Shown here piece by piece: positions 54,762-64,000 of a DNA stretch of 64,000 nucleotides. The notes under the pieces are model-generated. The model was not told the origin of the DNA. It made no database searches and saw only the letters and a list, made by a program, of their open reading frames with translations. Location: positions 6,088,699-6,152,698 of the forward strand of contig OX422194.1 in NCBI GenBank assembly GCA_949130485.1. The letters run 5' to 3'. A program made the translations under genes and the position numbers. The first letter of the stretch is position 1, and each line of letters starts with the position of its first letter. The stretch is from Agelas oroides (lineage: Eukaryota; Porifera; Demospongiae; Agelasida; Agelasidae).

Positions 54762-55165
54762 TAGCCTCATTCCTAGCCCTTATAAGTTTTGATCATTTAC
54801 AGTATGCAAAAACAGAGGAAGACGGCCTGGTTCATTTTATCACGTGAATTACGTCAATGTCTACCTATAGGTAGACACAGAGGGGGAGGTCCCCAATCGG
54901 AAAAACAAGCTGGAAGCCTTTCCTAGTAGTGTCTGTCCAAGTGCTGGAGTTCTGAACAATCGCAAAGTGAAAAGAATACTGCTCATTGTTCAGGATGAAG
55001 AACTTGTGTACGAAGTACGTTCCTTCAATCGGGGATCCCTCCCCCTCTCTGTCTGCCTAGGTAGACATTGACATAATTTACATGATAAAATGGACCAGGC
55101 CTTCCCCCTACATTTTTGCATACTGTAAAGCGATCAAAAACTGGAAGGCGTGGGAATGAGGCTAC
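54762..55165. mobile_element. AGCCTCA-ended element, diverged family member
   Basis: The ends TTAGCCTCATTCCTAGCC and GGGAATGAGGCTA are inverted, with inner inverted words TTGATCATTTACAGTATGCA, GTCTACCTA and CAATCGG. The target duplication is not clean. The interior (54900-55030) may be captured sequence; no domain is recognised. Confidence 0.6.
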
Positions 55166-55403
55166 ATCCATGTTACAACTATTTTTTGGTACAATTCAGA
55201 TTTTAAGAAGTTGATCCATAATTGGGGCGAGCCAGAGTGAGCCCCATTCTACTACATTGCACACTTGTTTGTGTATATATATGCTTGCTTGCCCAGACAT
55301 ATCAAATCTCTGAACAGATCAACTATTTCTTAGTTATTGCTGATGCCACTATGTTAGATTCACAAACAATTCTCACAATTTAATTTAAATAGTGAGGAGT
55401 GAG

Positions 55404-55904
55404 TAGCCTCGTTCCCAGGCCACTCCCAGATTTTGTCTCGCAGCCGTGGAGGAAAATCGGGAGAAGGCCTGGGAGCAATACTCAAGGACGGAGAAACAGA
55501 TGGCAAGGCTACTTGTAGGTATGTACAGTTATCTAAGCCATTTAGCCCCGGCTCTGAGCCTCCTTGAGGATAGTGGCCCGAGTGCAGAGACTTGTTTTGA
55601 CACGGAGCGACATGCTTGCCCTTAGCCTGCTGCTTTCCTCAGTCGACGTGCACGCATAACGCTTTCTACTTGCGAAGTCCGTGGCTGTTGGCAAAACATT
55701 GAGGCAAAGTTTACTGTTCAATCGCTTGCTGTACTGGCCGCATATTGCGTGGGCACGTTGCCATCATTATGAAACCGACTCCACATTACGTACTAACCGA
55801 GTCCACCATTTCCGGTCCGTGACGTAGTATTGGTACCAGGCCTTCTCCCGATTTTTCTCCACGGCTGCAGGATAAAATCTGGGAGTGGCCTGGGAACGAG
55901 GGTA
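55404..55904. mobile_element. AGCCTCG-family element, 501 bp
   Basis: TAGCCTCGTTCCCAGGCCAC and an inverse ending GGGAACGAGGGTA are flanked by AGGAGTGAG (55395-55403) and AGAAGTGAG (55905-55913). The interior has an ATG followed by six codons and a GTATGT word (55500-55525), possibly a captured first exon, but this is unproven. Confidence 0.8.
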
Positions 55905-55913
55905 AGAAGTGAG

Positions 55914-57238
55914 TGCGTGAACAAAAAGGTTAATTCAATCTGATTAGATATTGCTTAGTGCCACAGTGCACCTCCCCCAGCTTTCAAAGTGGGACATAAA
56001 TGTTTGCTCAGTTACTCAACAGGTGTGCAGTAGTAATGTTATGTCTAACTCACTGATGTCAAGCTGGTGCTATTTAAACAGTGGAAGTACATAGTGCTGT
56101 GCTAAGCTGTCGCCTGTGAAGAGAAATTCACCAAGTCAGCAGAACTTCATAGATTTGATTCCAACAATGTGCACCGGTTGTCAACTCATATCTGGGTCTT
56201 GCGCATGATGCAAGTTAGATTCATCAATATAACAGAGCAACATGCATTGTCTGGTCCAGACAAGCTATGAAGCCAACAGTATGCTGCACATTCACAATGA
56301 TCGGGGTGAACCTTAGTGATACCAACACTACATGTAGTAGAAATTTTGTCTGTGCATAGTTGTTGTGTCTAGTGGGGGAGCACCAACACCAGCTGGTGCA
56401 TCGTTATTACCTTCCACACACAAGTGAAGCTGAAAAAAAGTGTTGGGGGTTGGGCTTCTATTTTTTCATATGCTCAACATACTACGTATGTCTAATCTGC
56501 TTTTACATGACCACATAACCAATTTTTGCAAGTTGCTGGCTAATGTGTGCAACAGAGTGATGTACGATTTACTACGACAATGAAATAAGTGAGGGTTGGA
56601 GGCCGTTATGCTTCAGGGTGTGCCATCCAGAAACAAAGCCACTTGTGGCCCAAACGAAAGTACCTAGCCTAGAAGCACATGAAAGTCCCAAAACTGAAAG
56701 TTAAGTAGCTCCTTTTGCAGCATGTTTGGCGACTTACCTTTGATTTCTGTATTTAAACAACACTTCTCATAGACTTGTACAGCAGAGAGCCCCTAGCTGC
56801 TAGCTTCAGCCCATTGTAGAGCACTTAATCCATATAGTAGCTGCACACCCTGCCAGACAAATGACTACAATCCGCTTGTGGACTGTCTGCATGTGTGGTC
56901 GCCTACACCTTTGGTGAGAACTGCCATTCCTCTGCTTAATGCCTTGAAGCTATTAGTTGTGCATCACTGCTGCGAGCTATATTATTTAGTTATGCATTAT
57001 ATAACTGTACTTCTGTAACTAACAGTTCAGTGCTACTTCTTGCACAGCATGTCCTAAAATTGCATGTTGCAGCTTGCTTAGGCTCACCTCACAATGCCTG
57101 CCTGCGCTTACCTTGTCAGAAGACGTCTACACAGTGGTTGTTCTTATTGGATAACTGTATATTCAGTTTCACCAGTTGGCATTTACTACATATAAGTCCA
57201 GAGAAGATTATCCAACATTTGTACTCTTATAACTCCAG
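55914..57238. other. Intron, no recognised gene
   Basis: I see no coding motif and no long inverted repeat. It separates P-type exon 54179 from its partner L-type exon 57239. Confidence 0.45.
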
Positions 57239-57571
57239 CTCTCCCTGTCCCTGAGGTGGCCATCAATAGTACTGGCAACACCACTGCTGATGAAATGTAC
57301 ACTCTTAGTTGTACTGCAACAGTTGTGGAGGATCTGGTAGTTGTGCCCCACGTACAATGGGAGTATTCTAATGGAAGAGTAGTTGAGGATGGATCCACCT
57401 TCACTCTGAGTGATATGATAACAGCAGGCAACACAACCACCCGCAATCTCACATTCAGTTCCCTCCGAACATCACATGGACGAGAGTACACCTGCAGAGC
57501 TATCATCAATATTTCATCTATTTCTGTCTTTGGCCTCAATAGCAGTCAATCTTCTGGAGTTATGGTTCAAA
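57239..57571 (+). CDS. Ig domain exon, L type, with weak donor
   Basis: The acceptor CTCCAG ends at 57238; 333 nt, phase 1. LPVPEVAINSTGNTTADEMY, TLSCTATVVEDLVVVPHVQW, EYSNGRVVEDG and SHGREYTCRAIINISSISVF, ending GVMVQS. The expected donor at 57572 reads GTTAGC rather than GTAAGT as in its near-identical copy at 60345-60677. If not spliced, translation stops immediately after MVQS. The exon may therefore be used inefficiently or skipped; skipping keeps the frame. Confidence 0.8.
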
Positions 57572-58254
57572 GTTAGCTATTAGCTGCTTGTACTCATCTC
57601 TCTTTTGATTGTATGGAAAAATTTGTATTTGTACACTAACTTCTACACATGGCGTAGTCTACAGAGTTGTACAGCTCCATGCAGGTAGGAATCCTGTAAA
57701 TACCATGTGCCCAGTTGCTATACAAGTCCACTATCACTGCCACCAACTGACCTTAGTCTGGCACAGCCAGACCCAAGCACTCCATGTACAATGTTGATGT
57801 AAGAGTTGCCAGTTAGCTCTTCATTGAGACTAGTGTCCCTGCTGTCTTGCATCTATAAACAAACGGGCCATTATCAGCCTCTTTTCTGTTGACTGTCGAC
57901 TCTCGACGTTGCAGGCTATGGGTGTGGCAAACTCACTGGTGTGCATGCCATCTAAATATAGCTATCCGTACCAATCTTACTTCACAAAAACCATTTTGTG
58001 ATGAAATTTTGTCCCTAAGATTTTTCAGATATACTGTGATCTTTTACAATAAAATTTTTCTTTCTACGTACCTGTGAGTTTGATGAGTAGCCTTTCAAAT
58101 TACAAGGAAGAGAGATGTGTACAATGTATGTGTATGTACAAGCATTATCAACAAATGCAAGTTTGACGGTATAGATGTGACATAATTCATGCATGCACAT
58201 ATGTATGACCACACACCTTTGTACACTTTAATTCATTGTACTTATTTTTTATAG
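57572..58254. other. Intron, no gene
   Basis: No exon is recognised. The sequence is AT-rich toward the end with an ordinary TTTTTTATAG acceptor. Confidence 0.5.
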
Positions 58255-58593
58255 TACCGCCTCCATCTGTGAGTGTGACCAACTCTAGTGGGACCTATGC
58301 TGGTACCAACTCCAGCTTCACATGTACTATTGAGCTGAACACAGCAGTGGACCCTCCAGTGATGGTAAATAGTACATGGCGTGGACCGCTGGGGATTCCC
58401 GCTGGTACACGTGTTGTTGCCTCAGAACCAACTGGTACTGGAGCAAGATATCAGACTATTCTCATGTTTCATCCATTGAACACAAGTGACAGTGGTAACT
58501 ACACATGTGAGGCCACTGTCAGTCCATCTCCTGAGTCACAGTTCATCATTGCAAGCACAGCAGGCAGGGACACACTATCTGTCACTGTAAAAG
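58255..58593 (+). CDS. Ig domain exon, P type, no. 2
   Basis: The acceptor TTATAG ends at 58254 and the donor GTAAGA starts at 58594; 339 nt, phase 1-1. PPPSVSVTNSSGTYAGTNSS, FTCTIELNTAVDPPVMVNST, WRGPLG and SDSGNYTCEATVSPSPESQF, ending LSVTVKG. The next intron (58594-58677) is 84 nt, a multiple of three, and contains no in-frame stop, so retention would leave the frame open. Confidence 0.9.
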
Positions 58594-58677
58594 GTAAGAG
58601 AATTCACATCATATTGTATTGTGAATCGGTTAATTTGTTACCATCTCCTTACTCCTCCTCTCTGTTCTCAACACTAG

Positions 58678-59007
58678 CACTCCCTCCACCTGAAGTAACC
58701 ATCCGCCCTCATGGTTCCACCACTGCTGGAGATGTGTATACTCTGACCTGCAATGCAAGAGTAGTGGACAACCTGGCTGTTGAACCTGATATTCAGTGGT
58801 TGTACACCAATGGCACTACTGTTGGTGGAAGTAATATCACAGTGGGTGCTGTGAGGATGATGGGCAATGTGTTTACTCAGAATCTCACATTCAGCCCACT
58901 GCGCACATCCCATGGAGGGCAATACATTTGCAACACCAGTATTAATGTATCAGCCATATCCCTCATAGGCATTAGCAATGAGTCTTCTCTGGATGTTACT
59001 GTTCAAA
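58678..59007 (+). CDS. Ig domain exon, L type
   Basis: The acceptor CACTAG ends at 58677 and the donor GTAAGA starts at 59008; 330 nt, phase 1-1. LPPPEVTIRPHGSTTAGDVY, TLTCNARVVDNLAVEPDIQW, LYTNGTTVGGSNITVG and SHGGQYICNTSINVSAISLI, ending LDVTVQS. Confidence 0.9.
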
Positions 59008-59078
59008 GTAAGAAACAGCATAAGAGTATATACTTATCTACACTACAGTTTGTGCATATTGCTTTCTCCCTTTCCCAG

Positions 59079-59429
59079 TTCCAGTCAATGCAACTATCAG
59101 ACGTATGCCTCCTACTCAGAACCTGTCAACCGGAATCAACTTTACTCTGATCTGTACCGTTAGAGTGGATACTGCAGTAGACACTAGTGTTGTAGTGAAT
59201 ACTTCATGGACTGGACCAGCTGCAATGTTTGCCTCTAACAGTCAGGGCAGGATTTCAGTAACAAATTTGACTGGATCAATACCACTGTATGAGACTAGCA
59301 TATTCTTCAGTCCTCTCAACATTACAGACAATGGAACATACGTTTGCCAAGCTGATGTCAGACCTGACCCTCCGTCTTCCTTCATTGTAATGAATAATGA
59401 TACTGCTACACACACTATTAATGTAGGAG
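59079..59429 (+). CDS. Ig domain exon, P type, no. 3
   Basis: The acceptor TTCCCAG ends at 59078 and the donor GTGAGT starts at 59430; 351 nt, phase 1-1. PVNATIRRMPPTQNLSTGIN, FTLICTVRVDTAVDTSVVVN, TSWTGPAAM and TDNGTYVCQADVRPDPPSSF, ending HTINVGG. The flanking introns are 71 and 67 nt. Confidence 0.9.
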
Positions 59430-59496
59430 GTGAGTACTTTAGAACAGTCCAACCTTAGTAATGGTTAGTTGCTTAAAATGATTAATTGTATCCTAG

Positions 59497-59817
59497 GTCT
59501 CGTTGCTCCTATTGTGATGGTTACTTCAGAGGGAGACCCAACTGCTGGGAACGCCTACACTCTTGTCTGCCGCGTTATTGTGATCAAAGGTCTGGTAGTG
59601 GACCCTACTGTCGTGTGGTGGGACTCCAATAGAACAACAGTCAGTGGTGTGAATATTTCAGTGGGTGGACCAAGCATTGAGGGTAATGTGGTTACTCACA
59701 ACCTCACCTTCAGTCCCCTGCACACATCTCATGGAGGAGAGTACACCTGCCGAGCTAGCATCTCTGTTTCAAGCATATCCCTTTCAAGAAACAATTTAAC
59801 ACGCATCATTGTGCAAA
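59497..59817 (+). CDS. Ig domain exon, L type
   Basis: The acceptor TCCTAG ends at 59496 and the donor GTATGT starts at 59818; 321 nt, phase 1-1. LVAPIVMVTSEGDPTAGNAY, TLVCRVIVIKGLVVDPTVVW, WDSNRTTVSGVNISVGG and SHGGEYTCRASISVSSISLS, ending IIVQS. Confidence 0.9.
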
Positions 59818-59887
59818 GTATGTTCATATGCAATCAAATAACTTTCTCTCTGTGCATCTACTAACCATAGTGTTACTTTACTCACAG

Positions 59888-60241
59888 TTCCGCAGCCAAC
59901 TGTGAATGTAACATCCAACCGCTCTGGTGTTTTCTATGCTGGCACTCCCCTCACCCTCACCTGCTACATTCAGCTGAACCCAGCAGTGAACACCACTGTG
60001 ATGGTGACCAGAATGTGGAGTGGACCAGGATCACAAGCAGTCAGTAACAGTAGCCGTGTAACTGTGTCAAACCTTCTCAATAGGTCTGCCTTTCTTTATG
60101 AGACAACCATTGAGTTTGTCCCTCTAAGCACTTCTGATGGTGGTGACTATGAGTGTGAGGCTACTGTTACTGCAGATCCTCAGTCACTGTTTGTCAACAT
60201 GAGTGCAGCATGCAGTGATGTACATTTTGTCACTGTACGAA
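59888..60241 (+). CDS. Ig domain exon, P type, no. 4 (twin of 54179)
   Basis: The acceptor CTCACAG ends at 59887 and the donor GTGAGT starts at 60242; 354 nt, phase 1-1. PQPTVNVTSNRSGVFYAGTP, LTLTCYIQLNPAVNTTVMVT, RMWSGPGSQ and SDGGDYECEATVTADPQSLF. Nucleotide identity with 54179-54532 is high throughout. Confidence 0.9.
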
Positions 60242-60344
60242 GTGAGTAAAGCTATAGCTTTATTAATTTGCATCCTGTATAGTAACTGTGTATACTTGGT
60301 GTAACAGCAATAAATGTCAAGCACTTGTTTTCTCACATCTCCAG

Positions 60345-60677
60345 CTCTCCCTGTCCCTGAGGTGGCCATCCATGGCACTGGTAACACCACTGCTGGTGAA
60401 ATGTACACTCTTAGTTGTACTGCAACAGTGGTGGAGAATCTGGTAGTTGTGCCAAACATACAGTGGGAGTATTCTAATGGAAGCGTAGTTGAGGGTGGAT
60501 CCAACTTCTCTCTGAGTGATATGGCAACATCAGGCAATACAACCACCCGCAATCTTACGTTCAGTCCCCTCCGAACATCACATGGAGGAGAATACACCTG
60601 CAGAGCTATCATCAATATTCCATCTATTTCTATCTCTGGCCTCAATGGGAGTCAGTTTTCAGGAGTTGTCATTCAAA
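60345..60677 (+). CDS. Ig domain exon, L type (twin of 57239)
   Basis: The acceptor CTCCAG ends at 60344 and the donor GTAAGT starts at 60678; 333 nt, phase 1-1. LPVPEVAIHGTGNTTAGEMY, TLSCTATVVENLVVVPNIQW, EYSNGSVVEGG and SHGGEYTCRAIINIPSISIS. Identity to 57239 extends into the acceptor edge (ATCTCCAGCTCTCCCTGTCC-like), so intron sequence was duplicated too. Confidence 0.92.
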
Positions 60678-60957
60678 GTAAGTTAATTAGCAGTATTAAC
60701 TTTTGCTGATTCCATGGTTGTAAATGTAACCTGCATGTTACCAACAGAATGAGTCATGACAAGATTTTGAGTCTAGTCTAAGGTGCACTATAAATGCTAG
60801 TCAGGCATTTCCTGTACCTGGTACCAGGATGCTTACTGCAGCTAAATGGGACCTATAGCTATACCAACACTTTGCTTGTACGTCTTGTTGCATATATGAT
60901 ATTTCATACATAGCTATATATCCAACTACTGATCAAACATCTCACCTTTGTTTGCAG

Positions 60958-61302
60958 TACCATCACCCACTGTGAATGTCACCACTATGCAGCCGACAAT
61001 TAATGGCACAAATTTCAACCTGACCTGTACCATCACACTGGACTCTTCAGTGGACACTGCAGTAAATGTCTCTGCAACATGGCTAAAATCAAACAATGTG
61101 CTAACCACCTCCAACCCTACTGTATCAGATACTCAGGGTATTGACCGTTTCACCTATCAGACTTTCTTGCAGTTTGAATCACTTGGAAACAATTCTAGAG
61201 ATGGAGGTTATTATGTCTGTGAGGCAACTGTCACACCATTTTCACGGCCACAATACATCAAAAATATCTCCACCAGTAATTCATTCTTCCTGAGTGTTGC
61301 AG
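60958..61302 (+). CDS. Ig domain exon, P type, no. 5
   Basis: The acceptor TTTGCAG ends at 60957 and the donor GTAAGG starts at 61303; 345 nt, phase 1-1. PSPTVNVTTMQPTINGTNFN, LTCTITLDSSVDTAVNVSAT, WLKSNNVLTT and RDGGYYVCEATVTPFSRPQY, ending FFLSVAG. Confidence 0.9.
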
Positions 61303-61375
61303 GTAAGGTTATAACCTCTGGCAGTATTTCTTAAAGTTGTACATATATATGGATTATGCATGGCTTCTTCCACAG

Positions 61376-61708
61376 CTCTTCCTCTCCCAATTGTCCAGTT
61401 CACTCCCTCCACCTTTGCAATGACTGGACAGCCATACTCTCTTACCTGCACTGTTCAGGTTGTTCAGTACCTTGCAGTCATCCCTGATGTCACATGGTTG
61501 GCTCCTGATGGCAGCCCACTCCAGAGTAGAAGTGGCATCACTGTGGGGCAGCCAGTGAGAAATGGCAACATAACTACCCTTCGTCTTGCAGTTGATCAAC
61601 TGGCTCAATCTCACATTGGGAATTACACCTGCCAAGCCTGCATTTCCATCAATAAAGTAGCAATAGAAGGACACTGTGGATGTGTCATGGCTGAAGTAAC
61701 TTTATCAG
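61376..61708 (+). CDS. Ig domain exon, L type, last Ig
   Basis: The acceptor CCACAG ends at 61375 and the donor GTAAAT starts at 61709; 333 nt, phase 1-1. LPLPIVQFTPSTFAMTGQPY, SLTCTVQVVQYLAVIPDVTW, LAPDGSPLQSRSGITVGQ and SHIGNYTCQACISINKVAIE. It has an extra pair of cysteines after the F strand (ACISI and HCGC), unlike the other L-type domains. Confidence 0.9.
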
Positions 61709-61774
61709 GTAAATATAGACTTTTACATTTTGTATATGGTTCTGTTTGTTTTTAACTTTTAATTGATGTTGTAG

Positions 61775-62029
61775 TTCCAGGAAGGGTCCAAAACCTGGGA
61801 TTTATGCGTATCTCAGACCACTCTGTGAGTCTACAATGGAGAGAGCCAGTGAACACCAATGGAGCTATTGTAAACTACACTGTACAAGTACAGAAGTACC
61901 AACCTGTGAGTGGATCAAGGGAGTTGGAGCTGGTAGCAGTTGATCCAGAGTACAACCGAAACATTCCTGTTGCAATGCTCACACGGTTGAATAATGGCAC
62001 GTTCAAGATCAATATCAGTGAAGGTTTAG
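61775..62029 (+). CDS. FN3 domain, first of two exons
   Basis: The acceptor TTGTAG ends at 61774 and the donor GTGAGA starts at 62030; 255 nt, phase 1-1. PGRVQNLGFMRISDHSVSLQ, WREPVNTNGAIVNYTVQVQK and FKINISEGLG: strands A to E of an FN3 domain. Strands F and G are on the next exon. Confidence 0.88.
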
Positions 62030-62194
62030 GTGAGACTATGAAGTGAGACAACACATTAACTTATTAGTTGTGGACAAAGAATGATGCTATTTAGTTGCAT
62101 GGTTATTAGTGGACACGAGCTGTTAGTGGTTGGCAGAAATGTTAAATATCATTTTTTGAATTTCAATCTCCCAACTATGATTATTGTTTTGCAG

Positions 62195-62287
62195 ACCCAC
62201 TTGTTCCTTATCGTGTCACTGTTGCGGCAGTTAACCTTGCTGGTCCTGGAGAACAAGAAATGAAGGATTTCTTTACAAGAGAAGGAG
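62195..62287 (+). CDS. FN3 domain, second exon
   Basis: The acceptor TTTGCAG ends at 62194 and the donor GTATGT starts at 62288; 93 nt, phase 1-1. With the carried base it reads DPLVPYRVTVAAVNLAGPGE and FFTREGG, the Y-x-V-x-V-x-A-x-N and G-P-G-E signature that closes an FN3 fold. It completes the domain begun at 61775. Confidence 0.88.
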
Positions 62288-62733
62288 GTATGTTTCCAAC
62301 AGCACAAGGTGTACGTATGCTGTACGTTATATATACTGCTGTCATTTTACTCATGTATACTTGTGTATCATGCAGTTGAAAGTAAGCAAAAGCATGACAA
62401 CTTCTTAGATACATGTGTATGTAGGTGTTGCTTGCATGTGGACGGCTTGTTGCCATTTAGGCCTATTGTACATAAATTGAACCCATAAACAATTTGATCT
62501 TCCATCAGTGATCGTTGTTTTGTCATCAGGATTTCTTCCACCAGACATTACCTTCCCAGTTACCAGTACCATTCTCCTGTGTTGATAGTGTTAACATCCA
62601 CACGCCCATGTGGCACAGGAAACATCTAACAAGATAATATAAATGCTATCACAGTTTTGAAGCCCACACTGCATGCACTATTCATCTTGTTTCCCACTTA
62701 ATTGGCAGTAATAAAACCATTCTCCCACTTCAG

Positions 62734-63033
62734 CTCCAAGTATTGCACCAGGCAATGTGGAAGTGATTCGCTTGAATGGGACTGCTATGAATGTCAGCTG
62801 GGTCCCACTGAACTTAGTAGAGGTTCGAGGATTTGTTCAGGGTTACATCATTACATATCAGCAAGCTAGCAGTGGGAGTCGACGCAGGAGACAAGTGCAG
62901 ATGGTGCAAGTGAATGGAAGTGCTAGTTATGCCATTGTTGGGGGGTTGCAGCCTGGTATTGCCTATGAAGTTACAGTCTCTGGAATGACCACACAGACTG
63001 GCCCAAGTGAGTTTGCAATCAATGGAACTAGAG
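62734..63033 (+). CDS. FN3 domain with RRRR site
   Basis: The acceptor CTTCAG ends at 62733. PSIAPGNVEVIRLNGTAMNV, SWVPLNLVEVRGFVQGYIIT, then YQQASSGSRRRRQVQ, then VGGLQPGIAYEVTVSGMTTQ and TGPSEFAING. The S-R-R-R-R-Q segment in the C'-E region fits a furin-type cleavage site, as seen in some FN3 receptors. The donor is uncertain: GTTGCA at 63034 and GTCAGC at 63043 both give phase 1; unspliced, the frame stops at 63057. Confidence 0.85.
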
Positions 63034-63130
63034 GTTGCACTGGTCAGCCATACTATTAACACACCTTAGAGCCTCTGTCTTGTCACATGTCAGTAAGCTG
63101 CCCAACCAGCTCTTCTCTTCCTTCCCTCAG

Positions 63131-63166
63131 TATCATCCCCAATACAAGTGTCACCAGAGCCCACAG
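63131..63166 (+). CDS. 36-nt linker micro-exon
   Basis: TTCCCTCAG ends at 63130 and GTACAG starts at 63167. The 12 codons read (V)SSPIQVSPEPTG, a Pro/Ser-rich linker, phase 1-1, so it is optional in frame. Support is splice sites and phase only. Confidence 0.55.
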
Positions 63167-63555
63167 GTACAGTGATTACAAAAGTGGTTGTAGCACTAGT
63201 TGTATTGCATAATATGTGAACAGTTGAAGTAAAATTCAAAATTTTTGGGCATGTGTGGCTACCACCCTCTGGGTAATATATATGCTAGGTCGTATAGTAT
63301 ACTACTGTTGGTGAAGAAAACTTTAATAACCCATACAAGGCTTCCATTGCTGCAAACCTCAAATTTGTTAGAGCTTGCATGAGTCATGTGACTGAATTTT
63401 ACTTGAACAACTCACACACATTGATGTACTGGTATCACTGACAGAATTTACCCTTTAACCCCATATTCCTTCCCTAGAATCCATAATTTTAAGTAGCCAT
63501 GCATGTGCTCAAGTCATCTGCTCACAAACTATAATAATATTCCTATTCTCAACAG

Positions 63556-63608
63556 CACTGTTTCAGTTACAGCTGAGTGGTTTGCCTAGCAGCTGCCGGA
63601 CATGGGTG
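63556..63608 (+). CDS. Membrane-proximal domain, first exon
   Basis: CAACAG ends at 63555 and GTAAGT starts at 63609. With the incoming base it reads ALFQLQLSGLPSSCRTWV, phase 1-0. It joins directly in frame to the next exon and marks the change from phase 1-1 domain exons to a different gene segment. Confidence 0.75.
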
Positions 63609-63672
63609 GTAAGTTAAACATATCTAGGGTTTGGACATTTTATCATGATTACATTATTGCTGTTTACTGTAG

Positions 63673-64000
63673 GTCAGTGATACAGGTTCCAAACTGAGTG
63701 ACATCATAAATGCAGTGGTTCAGAATACTGAGAGACTCTGTCAGTGTGGATTCAGTGCTGAGTACATTACTGATTATGCCTTTCAGTGTTTCGGAAACTC
63801 AAACCAGCAGGTGACATTTCGAGCCAGGCTGCATGAAACTGCCCATGCCACCAGTGTACAGCTGATACAAGATGTTGAAGTTTGGGTCAATACAGGGACA
63901 TCTATTGCAGTTCAGGGTGTCCGGATAAACATAGACATGTGTCCTGTGGTTATTTCTTCTTTTGAAGATCCCCAGTGTCTTGAAGAAATGTCTCAACCTA
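63673..64000 (+). CDS. Membrane-proximal, SEA-like region (cut by window end)
   Basis: The acceptor ACTGTAG ends at 63672 and the frame stays open to the last base. VSDTGSKLSDIINAVVQNTE, RLCQCGFSAEYITDYAFQCF, QQVTFRARLHETAHATSVQL, IQDVEVWVNTGTSIAVQGVR, INIDMCPVVIS. The alternation of predicted strands and helices, several cysteines and the position after the last FN3 resemble a SEA-like juxtamembrane domain. No transmembrane helix is reached. What follows (kinase, phosphatase or short tail) cannot be told. Confidence 0.75.

Noticed and set aside
57186-60645. Antisense frames of 117 and 153 aa opposite the Ig exons
   Set aside because: They are shadows of the + strand Ig exons 57239 and 60345, and look alike only because the exons are twins.

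Overview
The window is animal nuclear DNA, most likely from a sponge (demosponge). It has GT-AG introns, domain-sized phase 1-1 exons, TTAGGG tracts, no operons, and a dense load of foldback and terminal-inverted-repeat elements. The sponge assignment is an inference from the style of the immunoglobulin (Ig) and fibronectin type III (FN3) repeats and from a Cys-Cys/WYFPNG-type Ig module; a database search would settle it.

The real coding content is a + strand array of about 28 exons for a very large Ig/FN3 cell-surface protein or several tandem paralogues, open at both ends. Three cassettes are visible. Cassette 1 (1213-17288) is Ig, half Ig, Ig, FN3, Ig. Cassette 2 (24940-38956) is the Cys-rich module, Ig, FN3, Ig. 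Cassette 3 (47116 to the window end) is the Cys-rich module, Ig, then eleven Ig exons, two FN3 domains (the second with an RRRR processing-type site), a 36-nt linker exon and a cysteine-containing, possibly SEA-like membrane-proximal region still running at position 64000. Apart from the truncated exon at 7702 and the last few exons, every one starts and ends in phase 1, so domains can be skipped, duplicated or shuffled without losing frame. From 53.8 to 61.7 kb two Ig types alternate (P and L), as if a two-domain unit had been duplicated repeatedly. No initiator exon, signal peptide or transmembrane segment of the array lies in the window.

Introns behave in two ways. In the 3' part (58.2-63.7 kb) they are mostly 65-450 nt. 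In the 5' part they are 0.4-10 kb and packed with mobile DNA: an AGCC(T)CG-ended family with 9-10 bp target duplications that can be traced base by base (3470, 9502, 18236, 30343, 31661, 38409, 55404), one copy of which carries a RecQ-type helicase gene fragment; a 2.2-kb element flanked by AT with a SWIM-zinc-finger gene (28571-30804) inside a Helitron-like repeat whose empty site is visible 0.9 kb away; a CGCGAAAATTT-ended element carrying a HIRAN-like domain; a palindrome with two mirror-image ORFs (13277-14412); foldback elements ending in CATCCCTACATC; hAT-like and pogo/Tigger-like short elements; tRNA-derived repeats; a 14-bp minisatellite that forms the ends of an element; and telomere-like repeats inside a short inverted-repeat element.

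Other gene fragments in introns, mostly on the opposite strand, are a carbohydrate sulfotransferase C-terminal part (about 25988-26473), a possible signal-peptide-plus-Ig exon (about 32994-33162) and a possible first exon (2121-2219).
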